From positions 1 to 45,691 of the forward strand of contig CALBOJ010000007.1 of the NCBI GenBank assembly GCA_937896835.1: a stretch of 45,691 nt of DNA, given 5' to 3'. Origin of the DNA: an uncultured Collinsella sp. GTDB lineage: Bacteria; Actinomycetota; Coriobacteriia; Coriobacteriales; Coriobacteriaceae. Every line of letters starts with the position of its first letter. Within the stretch, counting starts at the first letter, position 1. The notes under the pieces were generated by a model that had not been told where the DNA came from, did no database searches, and worked only from the letters and a program-made list of their open reading frames with translations. The position numbers and the translations under genes are program-made. This document shows positions 23,905 to 31,692 of this stretch, piece by piece.

Positions 23905-24834
23905 ATGAAAATTCCGGTAGATAAGCTGACCCGCGCTTTTAAGATGGGCGCGTCCGTTAAGAAGGATTCCGATACGCCGGTGCGCGTCTCGGTCTATCTG
24001 GATTCGTCCGCCTCGCGCTTTCTGGCCGAGACGGTGCGTGACGCCTTTGTGCCGCAGACGACCTCGGGCATTGTGCGCGTCGAGCGTCTGGGGGAGGAGC
24101 GAATTGCTCCAAAGACCGATACCGATGTGGTACTGGTGCTCTCGTGCGGTTCCGACCGCTTGGAGAGTGCCGTGCAGGAGCTCGTGATCGCCGGCGCGCC
24201 CGTGTGCGTGCTTGCCGAGTCTGCTGTGGAGGTGCCGTTTATCGAGGAGTCCACGCCCATGCTCGGCGTGGTAGCGGCAACCGATAAGACGTATCTGCTC
24301 GAGACGCTTGCCCGCTGGATTCTCGATCGCACCGAAAAGGAAACGGCTTTTGCGGCGAACTTTGCCTTCATGCGCATCGCGGCGGCCAATCGTATCATCA
24401 CCTCGTGCGCGCTCACCAATATGGCGACCGGTGCGCTGGTGTTTTTGCCGGGCGCCGACTATCCCGTTATGGCGCTGGCGCAGGTGGGCATGCTCTTTGA
24501 GCTCGCTGCCGTCTTTGGACGCGGCATTAAGCCTGAGCGCGGCTACGAGGTCGCGGGCGTGCTTGCCGGCGGTCTTGTGATCCGCGCGGTCACCCGTGCG
24601 CTCGTCAAGCAGACGCCGCATATTGGGTTTGCCGTCAAGGCGCTCACTGCTGCCGCGGGCACCTACGGCATGGGCCGTGCGCTCGTTTCGCTCTACGAGC
24701 GCGATGTCGACTACAGCCGTGCCAACGAGGTAGTCACTGCCACGTTCTCCCGCGTTCGCGATCTGGTGACCACGGTCGCGGGCGCTACCCGTCCTATGGC
24801 GTCCTATCAGGACGCATCCGATCTCGCTGCTTAG
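23905..24834 (+). CDS. DUF697-like membrane protein (degenerate GTPase-associated)
   Basis: A 309-residue protein. The N-terminal part (about 25-140) has alternating strands and helices like a nucleotide-binding fold (RVSVYLDSSASRFLAETVRD, DVVLVLSCGSDRLESAVQEL, APVCVLAESA) but has no GxxxxGK[S/T] loop. The C-terminal part contains FLPGADYPVMALAQVGMLFELAAVFG (about 178-203), resembling the membrane helix region of DUF697/YcjF-type proteins, which are usually attached to GTPases. It follows rodA by 18 bases and precedes the radical SAM gene by 10, so it belongs to this transcript. A role in envelope or ribosome-linked processes is possible but unproven. The ATG has GGAGGGG upstream. Confidence 0.75.
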   Translation: MKIPVDKLTRAFKMGASVKKDSDTPVRVSVYLDSSASRFLAETVRDAFVPQTTSGIVRVERLGEERIAPKTDTDVVLVLSCGSDRLESAVQELVIAGAPVCVLAESAVEVPFIEESTPMLGVVAATDKTYLLETLARWILDRTEKETAFAANFAFMRIAAANRIITSCALTNMATGALVFLPGADYPVMALAQVGMLFELAAVFGRGIKPERGYEVAGVLAGGLVIRAVTRALVKQTPHIGFAVKALTAAAGTYGMGRALVSLYERDVDYSRANEVVTATFSRVRDLVTTVAGATRPMASYQDASDLAA

Positions 24835-24844
24835 GGGTTTTCCG

Positions 24845-26722
24845 TTGCGCGTTGCATACCAAGACTGTTTTCATTTAATTGAGCCGCTGCTCGCCAAGGT
24901 CGAGAAACCGAGCCGCTATATCGATCACGAGTGGGGCACGCTTTCCAAGGCCGATGCCGATTACCGTTGTTGCCTGATCTATCCGGACGTATACGAGGTC
25001 GGTCTGCCCAACCAGGGTATCGCCATCCTCTACAACATTCTTAACCAGGCCGAGGGCATCTCCTGCGAACGCGGCTATGTGCCGTGGCCCGATATGGGTG
25101 ACGCCATGCGCGAGGCGGGTATTCCGCTGCTGTCGCTTGAAGGTGCAGCGCCGGTCGCTTCGTTTGATATTGTCGGCCTACATGTGCCGCACGAGATGGC
25201 GGTGACGAACTTCCTCGAGGCTCTCGACCTCGCTGGCATTCCGCTGTTAGCGGCCGACCGCACTGAGGACGATCCCATTATCATCGCCGGTGGTCCTTCG
25301 GTGTACAACCCCGAGCCGTACGCGGCCTTCTTCGATGCCATCCTCATCGGCGAGGGCGAGGAATCGCTGCTCGAGACCTGCCAGCTGCATCGCCGCCTGC
25401 GTGACGAAGGGGTCCCGCGCGTGCAGATTGTTGAGCAGCTTGCATCCATTGCCGGCAACTACGTGCCGTCGCTCTATGAGGTTCGTCACGACGAGCCCTG
25501 CTCGCCGCATGGCTACACCGTGCCGCGTGAAGGCAAGGATGCGCCGACCGTGGTCTACAAGCGCGTCGTCGAGGATTTCGGCGCCACGAATCCGCTGTCG
25601 CAGTCGTGCGTACCCTATGCGCAGCTGGTTCACGACCGCCTGTCTATCGAGATCCTGCGCGGCTGCGCCCGCGGCTGTCGTTTTTGTCAGGCCGGCATGA
25701 CGTATCGCCCGGTGCGCGAGCGCTCGGCCGACCAGATCGTCTCGTCGGTGATTCAGGGTCTGGAAAAGACCGGCTATGACGAGGTGTCGCTGACCTCGCT
25801 CTCCACGACTGACCACTCCTGCATTCGCGACGTGCTCGGCAGGCTCAACCGTCGCCTGGAGGATACGGGTATTCGCGTATCTATTCCGTCGCAGCGCCTG
25901 GATTCGTTTGGCGTGGATATGGCCGAGTCGGTCGCCGGCGAAAAGAAGGGCGGACTGACGTTCGCGCCCGAGGCCGGCAGCCAGCGCATGCGCGACATCA
26001 TTAACAAGAACGTGACCGAGGAGGACCTGGACCGTGCGGCCAAGGCGGCCTTCGAGGCCGGCTGGAACCGCATGAAGCTCTACTTTATGATGGGCCTTCC
26101 CGGCGAGCGCGACGAGGACATCGTGGCCATCGCCAATCTGGCCGATCACGTGCTGGAGCTCGGTCGTTCCGTGGTGCCCAAGGCTCGTCGCGGCTCGATC
26201 TCGGTGTCGATCTCGGTTTCGGTCTTTATCCCCAAGGCTGCCACGCCGTTCCAGTGGTGCCCGCAGCTCGACTACGACGACGTCAAGCGTCGCCAGAAGC
26301 TGCTTGTCACGAGCGTTCGCAACCGTGCCGTCCGTGTGCATTACCACGATGCCGAGACTTCGCTCATCGAGGCCGCGCTGTCCCGCGCCGGTCGCGACAT
26401 GACGCCCGTCATCATCGATGCTTGGCACGCGGGCTCTCGCTTTGACGCCTGGGTAGAGCATTTCTCGCTCGATAACTGGAAGGAAGCTGCTGCCAAAAAC
26501 GGCATCGACCTCAATGAGCTCGTGCACCTGCCCTACGAGTTGAACTGGCGCCTGCCGTGGGAGCACGTGAGCCCCGGCTGCACGCGCGGCTTCCTCGAGC
26601 GCGAGTACCGTCGCTCGCTCGAGGGCGTCACGACTCCCGACTGCACCCGCACGTCGTGCACCGGCTGCGGGATCTGCCCCACGCTCCACGCCAAGAATGT
26701 ATTGATGGGTGATCGCGCATGA
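24845..26722 (+). CDS. TIGR03960-type B12-binding-domain radical SAM protein
   Basis: A 625-residue protein of the TIGR03960 type: an N-terminal cobalamin-binding-like domain (about 30-200), a radical SAM barrel with the cluster motif C274-x3-C278-x2-C281, and a C-terminal part with Cys-rich TSCTGCGICPTLHA. The substrate is unknown. The family usually lies next to TIGR03936/DUF2344 and ribosomal protein L21 genes, as here, which hints at modification of rRNA, tRNA or a ribosomal protein. It starts with TTG 24845 after AGGGG. Its stop overlaps the next start by four bases. The RNase E/G gene often found in this neighbourhood is not between it and rplU. Confidence 0.9.
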   Translation: MRVAYQDCFHLIEPLLAKVEKPSRYIDHEWGTLSKADADYRCCLIYPDVYEVGLPNQGIAILYNILNQAEGISCERGYVPWPDMGDAMREAGIPLLSLEGAAPVASFDIVGLHVPHEMAVTNFLEALDLAGIPLLAADRTEDDPIIIAGGPSVYNPEPYAAFFDAILIGEGEESLLETCQLHRRLRDEGVPRVQIVEQLASIAGNYVPSLYEVRHDEPCSPHGYTVPREGKDAPTVVYKRVVEDFGATNPLSQSCVPYAQLVHDRLSIEILRGCARGCRFCQAGMTYRPVRERSADQIVSSVIQGLEKTGYDEVSLTSLSTTDHSCIRDVLGRLNRRLEDTGIRVSIPSQRLDSFGVDMAESVAGEKKGGLTFAPEAGSQRMRDIINKNVTEEDLDRAAKAAFEAGWNRMKLYFMMGLPGERDEDIVAIANLADHVLELGRSVVPKARRGSISVSISVSVFIPKAATPFQWCPQLDYDDVKRRQKLLVTSVRNRAVRVHYHDAETSLIEAALSRAGRDMTPVIIDAWHAGSRFDAWVEHFSLDNWKEAAAKNGIDLNELVHLPYELNWRLPWEHVSPGCTRGFLEREYRRSLEGVTTPDCTRTSCTGCGICPTLHAKNVLMGDRA

Positions 26723-27531
26723 GTGAGCGCCTGACCGACAACCCCTCGCTCTTTAGGCTTCGTGTTCGCTATGGCAAGCGCGACCGCCTTAAGTACCTGG
26801 GCCATCTCGAAGTAATCCATACCATTGAGCGCATCGTGCGCCGTGCGGGACTTCCCTATGCCGTCACGCAGGGCTTCTCTCCGCACATGCGCGTGGGCTT
26901 CTCTTCGGCGCTACCGGTTGGTACGTCGTCGACCTGCGAGTGGTATGACCTGTTTATGACCGAGTTCGTGGCGCTCGACGAGGCGTTTGAGCGCCTGTCT
27001 GCGGCGTCTCCGGCCGATCTGGCGCCCATCGAGGCGGCGTACATCGACGTGCGCACGCCGGCATTGACGGCGCAGCTCACGCGCCTGTCGTATCGCATCG
27101 ACCTGTACTTGGATCCCGAGACGCCCGTAAGCGCCGACGAGGTGCGTCGTGCGATCGACACGCTGCGCGCGGACCATGGCATCGACTACGCGCGTGGCAA
27201 AAAGAGCAAGCGCTTGGATTTGGATCACACGCTCGTGGGCTATGGGCTCACGGCGGGGGAGCGCCCGGATCATCTGGTGCTCATGCTCGACACCCATGCC
27301 GACAACGAGGGCTCCATGCGTCCGGAGATTTTGCTTTCTGCTGCTGATGTTTTGTTGCAGGGCTTGACCCCGGGCGTGGATGCACCTATTGTTTCCACCG
27401 GTATGCAAGACCTCGTGACCATCTGCTCCTACGATGTCGAGCGTCAGAATCAAGCATGCGAGGACGACGAGGGCCGACTCGTCAGCCCCATACCTGTGCG
27501 AACTTGTGGATTTGCTCCACATACTCGTTGA
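26719..27531 (+). CDS. TIGR03936/DUF2344 protein, partner of the radical SAM enzyme
   Basis: A 270-residue cytosolic protein opening with RLRVRYGKRDRLKYLGHLEV (about 10-29), the usual start of DUF2344. The block QGFSPHMRVGFSSALPVGTSS is also typical. The function is unknown. In some genomes this domain is fused to the TIGR03960 radical SAM protein, so they probably act together. The ATG lies in an ATGA overlap with the upstream stop, showing coupled translation. The last codons and stop carry the -35 element of the rplU promoter. Confidence 0.9.
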   Translation: MSERLTDNPSLFRLRVRYGKRDRLKYLGHLEVIHTIERIVRRAGLPYAVTQGFSPHMRVGFSSALPVGTSSTCEWYDLFMTEFVALDEAFERLSAASPADLAPIEAAYIDVRTPALTAQLTRLSYRIDLYLDPETPVSADEVRRAIDTLRADHGIDYARGKKSKRLDLDHTLVGYGLTAGERPDHLVLMLDTHADNEGSMRPEILLSAADVLLQGLTPGVDAPIVSTGMQDLVTICSYDVERQNQACEDDEGRLVSPIPVRTCGFAPHTR

Positions 27532-27556
27532 CGGGGGTATTATCGCCTGCTACTAT
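27528..27556 (+). promoter_or_regulatory. Promoter of rplU-rpmA
   Basis: TTGACG (27528-27533) and TACTAT (27551-27556) are separated by 17 bases. The -35 overlaps the stop codon of the DUF2344 gene. The start of rplU is about 43 bases after the -10. Confidence 0.8.
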
Positions 27557-27598
27557 ATTCGGCTGTTGCACTAACTGATGCATGAAGGGCAAGTAAAC

Positions 27599-27973
27599 AT
27601 GTACGCAATCGTTAACACGGGCGGCAAGCAGTACAAGGTCGCCACCGACGATGTCATCACCGTCGAGAAGATCGAGGGCAATGAGGGCGACAAGGTCACC
27701 CTGCCGGTCATCTTCCTCAACGATGGTAAAAAGATCGTCACCGATCCCGACAAGCTGGCCAAGGCCAAGGTTACCGCTCAGATCGTTGAGCAGTTCAAGG
27801 GCGAGAAGCAGCTGGTCTTCAAGTTCCACAAGCGTAAGCGCTATCGTCGTCTGAAGGGTCACCGTCAGCAGCTCACCAAGCTGAAGATCGTGAAGGTCCA
27901 GGCTACGTCCCGCGCCAAGAAGGCTGTCAAGGCAGAGGCCGAGGCTGTTGCCGAGGCTCCCGTCGCCGAGTAG
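27599..27973 (+). CDS. rplU: 50S ribosomal protein L21
   Basis: A large-subunit protein that binds 23S rRNA. The canonical start MYAIVNTGGKQYKV is at ATG 27599 with AAGGG upstream. An ATG seven codons earlier is open but unlikely. The 124-residue product is longer than the usual 103 or so, because of an Ala/Glu/Lys-rich C-terminal tail of about 20 residues (KAVKAEAEAVAEAPVAE). The core ends KHRKRYRR-like with rRNA-binding basic residues. The rpmA gene follows after 33 bases. Confidence 0.97.
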   Translation: MYAIVNTGGKQYKVATDDVITVEKIEGNEGDKVTLPVIFLNDGKKIVTDPDKLAKAKVTAQIVEQFKGEKQLVFKFHKRKRYRRLKGHRQQLTKLKIVKVQATSRAKKAVKAEAEAVAEAPVAE

Positions 27974-28006
27974 ATTACACTCGTAACGAAAGAGTAGGTA
28001 TACACA

Positions 28007-28264
28007 ATGGCACACAAAAAAGGACTCGGTTCCTCCCGTAATGGCCGTGACTCCCGCGGTCAGCGCCTTGGCACGAAGCGCTATGCCGGCCAGACGGTAA
28101 CCACGGGCACGATTCTCGTCCGTCAGCACGGCACGCACATCCACCCGGGTGAGAACGTTGGCCGTGGCAAGGACGACACGCTGTTCGCGCTGGTCGACGG
28201 TACCGTTGAGTTCCACAAGGGTATCAAGCACAGGGTCAGCGTACGCCCGCTCGCGAACGCGTAA
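28007..28264 (+). CDS. rpmA: 50S ribosomal protein L27
   Basis: L27 reaches the peptidyl-transferase centre with its N-terminal tail. The 85-residue protein begins MAHKKGLGSSRNGRDS, the standard form without the cleaved N-terminal extension found in Firmicutes. RYAGQTVTTGTILVRQ and GRGKDDTLFALVDG are typical. It follows rplU by 33 bases and is followed by a terminator. Confidence 0.98.
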   Translation: MAHKKGLGSSRNGRDSRGQRLGTKRYAGQTVTTGTILVRQHGTHIHPGENVGRGKDDTLFALVDGTVEFHKGIKHRVSVRPLANA

Positions 28265-28289
28265 TTCACCCTTCATAGAGCACATATGT

Positions 28290-28332
28290 GGGAGGCACTT
28301 GAGTTTTAGGATTCAAGGGTCTCCCTCTTTTT
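28290..28332 (+). terminator. Terminator after rpmA
   Basis: An outer stem GGGAG/CTCCC (28290-28294 with 28321-28325) and inner stem CTTGA/TCAAG (28298-28302 with 28313-28317) are followed by TCTTTTT. It ends four bases before the obgE ribosome-binding site, so obgE depends on read-through or on a promoter not seen here. Confidence 0.7.
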
Positions 28333-28348
28333 GTAGGAGGCGATTCTG

Positions 28349-29806
28349 TTGTCACAGTTCACCGATATCAGCCGCATTAACGTGTGCGGCGGCGACGGCG
28401 GTGCCGGATGCATGTCGTTTAGGCGCGAGGCCTTTGTCCCCAAGGGTGGCCCCGATGGCGGCGACGGCGGTCGTGGCGGCAATGTCGTCATCCAGGCCGA
28501 TGCCCAGCTGTCTTCACTGATCGATTACCGCTTTAAGCATCACTTTCGTGCCGAGCGCGGAACGCACGGTCAGGGCGCCCGCCGCAACGGAAAGAGCGGC
28601 GAGGACCTTATCTTGAAGGTTCCCATGGGTACCGTGGTGCGCGAGCTCGACCCCGAGACGCAGACCCCGATGTTCGAGATTGCCGACTTGGTGCATGATG
28701 GCGAGCGCGTTGTCGTGGCGCCCGGCGGTGCCGGTGGTCTGGGCAATACGCACTTTGTAACGTCCGTGCGCCGCGCGCCCGCGTTCGCCCAGCTGGGTGA
28801 GCCGGCCGAGGAGCACTGGATTGAGCTCGAGATGAAGCTCATGGCCGATGCCGCGCTCGTGGGCTTCCCCTCGGTGGGCAAATCCTCGCTTATCGCGCGC
28901 ATGAGTGCCGCCCGACCCAAGATCGCCGACTATCCGTTTACCACGCTCGTGCCCAACCTGGGCATGGTGCGTGCCGGCGAGTACTCCTATGTCGTTGCCG
29001 ACGTCCCCGGCCTCATTGAGGGTGCGAGCGAGGGCAAGGGTCTGGGCCATCAGTTCCTGCGTCACATCGAGCGCACGGCACTCATCATGCATGTCGTCGA
29101 TATGACGGGCGGGTTTGAGGATCGCGATCCGGTCGAGGACTACCGCATCATCAACCGTGAGCTCGAGCAGTATGGCGCCGAGCTTTCGGAGCGCCCGCAG
29201 ATCGTCGTTGCCAACAAGTGCGATGCGCCGGGCACGGCTGACAAGATCGCCGACCTCAAACGCGCTGCGCTCGACGATGGACATATGTTCTTTGCCGTAT
29301 CTGCCGTGACGGGCGCCGGCCTCAACACGCTGATGCTTGCCGTGGGCGAGCAGGTGGCCAAGCTGCGCGCCGAGTTGGCTGTCTCCGATGAGCCGGTCGA
29401 TCTGCGCGACGATGAGTGGGAGCGCCGCCGCCTGCAGCGCGAGAAGCGTTTCCGTATTGTTCAGGAAGAGCCCCATGCCTTCCGCGTGGTCGGTCGCGCC
29501 ATCGAGCGTATGGTCATCCAGACCGACTGGGAAAACGAGGAAGCCGTCATCTACCTGCAGCATAAGTTTGCGCGCATGGGTGTTGACGACGCGCTCGAGA
29601 AGGCCGGCTGCCGTGCGGGCGACGAGGTACGCATTTGCCAGCGCGCCTTTGACTTTGAGGGCGCCGAGGACTTCTCGGAGTACGAGGAGGATCTCGAGGA
29701 CGCAGACGTTGAGGTTATTGACGTAGCCGATGCTGCGGACGATGGCGTCGAGGTTGTCGATGCGGCAGAAGTCGCGGACGATGTCGAGACCCCGGAGGGC
29801 GAGTAA
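28349..29806 (+). CDS. obgE: GTPase ObgE/CgtA
   Basis: An essential GTPase acting in late 50S assembly and stress control. The 485-residue protein has the glycine-rich Obg domain (about 1-157, with GGDGGAGCMSFRREAFVPKGGPDGG-like repeats), a G domain with G1 GFPSVGKSS (172-180), G3 DVPGLIEGA and G4 NKCD, and a C-terminal OCT domain. The tail of about 40 residues is strongly acidic. The start is TTG 28349, eight bases after GGAGG. The obg/nadD/yqeK/rsfS order is common in Gram-positives. Confidence 0.97.
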   Translation: MSQFTDISRINVCGGDGGAGCMSFRREAFVPKGGPDGGDGGRGGNVVIQADAQLSSLIDYRFKHHFRAERGTHGQGARRNGKSGEDLILKVPMGTVVRELDPETQTPMFEIADLVHDGERVVVAPGGAGGLGNTHFVTSVRRAPAFAQLGEPAEEHWIELEMKLMADAALVGFPSVGKSSLIARMSAARPKIADYPFTTLVPNLGMVRAGEYSYVVADVPGLIEGASEGKGLGHQFLRHIERTALIMHVVDMTGGFEDRDPVEDYRIINRELEQYGAELSERPQIVVANKCDAPGTADKIADLKRAALDDGHMFFAVSAVTGAGLNTLMLAVGEQVAKLRAELAVSDEPVDLRDDEWERRRLQREKRFRIVQEEPHAFRVVGRAIERMVIQTDWENEEAVIYLQHKFARMGVDDALEKAGCRAGDEVRICQRAFDFEGAEDFSEYEEDLEDADVEVIDVADAADDGVEVVDAAEVADDVETPEGE

Positions 29807-29809
29807 GTC

Positions 29810-30487
29810 ATGTCGCTGCGCGGTGGAATTGGTCTGCCTGAGCTGCCTATCAAGGATGGGCAGGAGTTTCGGCTTGGCATTATGGGTGGCACCTTCGACC
29901 CGATACATTACGGGCACTTGGTTACCGCCGAGCAGGCGCGCGAGTCGCTCGACTTGGACGCCGTGCTCTTTATGCCGGCCGGCTCTCCCGCCTTTAAGCT
30001 CGACAAACCGGTGACGCCTGCCGAGGACCGTTATGCCATGACGGTTCTCGCCACCGCTGCGAATCCGGCTTTTTTGGCGAGCCGTTTCGAGATCGACCGT
30101 CCTGGCGTGACCTATACGGCCGATACGCTTCATGCCCTTCGCGACTTTTACCCGCCTCAGGTAAAGCTCTACTTTATTACGGGCGCCGACGCGATTATCG
30201 ATATTGTGACCTGGCACAATGCTGATGAGATTGCCGAACTGGCAACCTTTATTGCTGCGACACGTCCCGGCTTTGACATCGATACGGCTCGCGCGCGAAT
30301 CAAAGAGTCGGGCCTGCCGTTTGACGTGCGTTATATCCAGATTCCGGCGCTGGCGATCAGCTCGACCAACATTCGCAAGCGAGTTGCCCGTGGCATGAGC
30401 GTGCGCTATCTTACGAGCGAGTCCGTGCTCGGCTATATTCGCAAACGCGGGCTGTATACCGATTTGGGTCAAGAAGATTTTGAGTGA
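29810..30487 (+). CDS. nadD: Nicotinate-nucleotide adenylyltransferase
   Basis: NadD forms deamido-NAD from nicotinate mononucleotide and ATP. The 225-residue protein has the nucleotidyltransferase motif GGTFDPIHYGHL (about 26-37) and the C-terminal ISSTNIRKR. An N-terminal extension of about 20 residues precedes the usual start of the fold. ATG 29810 lies three bases after the obgE stop and has no strong ribosome-binding site, so coupling to obgE translation is likely. Confidence 0.95.
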   Translation: MSLRGGIGLPELPIKDGQEFRLGIMGGTFDPIHYGHLVTAEQARESLDLDAVLFMPAGSPAFKLDKPVTPAEDRYAMTVLATAANPAFLASRFEIDRPGVTYTADTLHALRDFYPPQVKLYFITGADAIIDIVTWHNADEIAELATFIAATRPGFDIDTARARIKESGLPFDVRYIQIPALAISSTNIRKRVARGMSVRYLTSESVLGYIRKRGLYTDLGQEDFE

Positions 30488-30499
30488 TGGGGGTCTACG

Positions 30500-31108
30500 T
30501 TGTCGGTAGAGGATCAGTTTGAGGGTGATGAGCGCGAGCTGCTCAAGCGCATTCAAGAGCTGCTCGATGTGCGTATGAAGGATAAGCGCAAGCGCTACAT
30601 GCATTCGCTGGGTGTTGCCGAGACTGCGCTTCATCTGGCCGAGGTGTATGGCGTCGACCGCTTTGATGCCGCCGCAGCCGGCCTGATTCACGACTGGGAT
30701 AAGGTACTCTCCGACGACGAGCTCGTGGCTCGCGCGTTGCACTACGGCATCAAGGTCGCCGGCTCTCCTTCGGCCGCGACACCGCTGCTGCATGGCCCGG
30801 TTGCCGCCTATGAGCTTCCGCAGTTATTTCCCGAGCTATCGCCGGCCGTTTTCCAGGCTGTCGACCGTCACACCGTGGGCGCCTGCGACATGACGCCGCT
30901 CGATATGGTGGTCTTTGTGGCCGATGCCATCGAGCCCAACCGCCACGGCGATTATGCCCACGCCCTGCGCAAGATGGTGGGGGAGTCGACGCTTGACGAG
31001 TTGTTCTTCTCCTGTTTTGCGCAGGGTCTGGTCTACGTGATCCAGTCCGGGCGCTATCTTTATCCCACGGCTATTACGATTTACAACCATTACGCCCAGC
31101 TGCGCTAG
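30500..31108 (+). CDS. yqeK: HD-domain hydrolase YqeK
   Basis: YqeK-type enzymes cleave diadenosine tetraphosphate (symmetrically) and lie beside nadD in many Gram-positives. The 202-residue protein has the metal-binding pattern H (HSLGVAETALHLAE, about 35-48) then GLIHDWDK with the HD pair (about 65-72) and a later aspartate (VVFVADAIEPNR). The HDWDK sequence is a slight variant of the usual HD[IC]AK. It starts with TTG 30500, after GGGGG, 12 bases after nadD. Confidence 0.9.
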   Translation: MSVEDQFEGDERELLKRIQELLDVRMKDKRKRYMHSLGVAETALHLAEVYGVDRFDAAAAGLIHDWDKVLSDDELVARALHYGIKVAGSPSAATPLLHGPVAAYELPQLFPELSPAVFQAVDRHTVGACDMTPLDMVVFVADAIEPNRHGDYAHALRKMVGESTLDELFFSCFAQGLVYVIQSGRYLYPTAITIYNHYAQLR

Positions 31109-31136
31109 CTCGGGTGTGTCTAGAAAGAGGTATACC

Positions 31137-31592
31137 ATGGCCGACGAGACCATGACCGACGAGCAGATTCTTGAAGGTGTGGAGCACAAGAGCTTCGTCG
31201 CCACGTCCGACCGCACCGCCGCCTCGCTGTCCGCGAGCGGTGTCGCCGCCGAGGATGTCGCCCGTGCCGCCGCGCAGGCCGCCTACGACAAGAAGGGCGA
31301 GGACGTGCAGGTGCTCGATTTGACCGAGCTCTCTGACGTGTGCGACTATTTTGTGCTCGCCACCGGTACCAATAACCGTCAGGTCGATTCTATCGTCGAC
31401 GAGATCGAGGAGAAGGTCGCCGAGGCTTGCGGTGAGCACCCGTTCTCCATCGAGGGCCGCGAGCAGAAGACCTGGATGCTTATGGACTACGGCTCGGTCG
31501 TCGTCCACGTCTTCACCCCCGAGGCACGCGACTTCTATCGTCTCGAGAAGCTCTGGGGCGACGCTCCCCAGCTCCCCCTCAACCTCCTCTAG
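31137..31592 (+). CDS. rsfS: Ribosomal silencing factor RsfS
   Basis: RsfS binds ribosomal protein L14 and blocks joining of the subunits when nutrients are low. The 151-residue protein has the DUF143 core: VLDLTELSDVCDYFVLATGTNNRQVDSI, then EGREQKTWMLMDYGSVVVHVF and RLEKLWGDA. An N-terminal extension of about 40 residues precedes the core. ATG 31137 has AAAGAGG upstream. A GTG seven codons earlier is less likely. It ends the cluster, with a strong terminator about 50 bases downstream. Confidence 0.95.
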   Translation: MADETMTDEQILEGVEHKSFVATSDRTAASLSASGVAAEDVARAAAQAAYDKKGEDVQVLDLTELSDVCDYFVLATGTNNRQVDSIVDEIEEKVAEACGEHPFSIEGREQKTWMLMDYGSVVVHVFTPEARDFYRLEKLWGDAPQLPLNLL

Positions 31593-31638
31593 GACCTTAT
31601 TTGGGCCGGGGCTTCTCTTGAACTACCCTTTACCGTTC

Positions 31639-31680
31639 GCCGGGCAGTTACACTACCTGCACCTGCCCGGCTTTCTTTTT
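31639..31680 (+). terminator. Terminator after rsfS
   Basis: A perfect 9-bp stem GCCGGGCAG/CTGCCCGGC (31639-31647 with 31663-31671) is followed by TTTCTTTTT. It lies between rsfS and the convergent dinB. Confidence 0.88.
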
Positions 31681-31692
31681 GCCCAAAGGCGG

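Noticed and set aside
28514..30793. A 759-codon open frame on the minus strand
   Set aside because: It runs antisense across obgE, nadD and the start of yqeK and shows no recognisable domain. It reflects codon bias of the sense genes.
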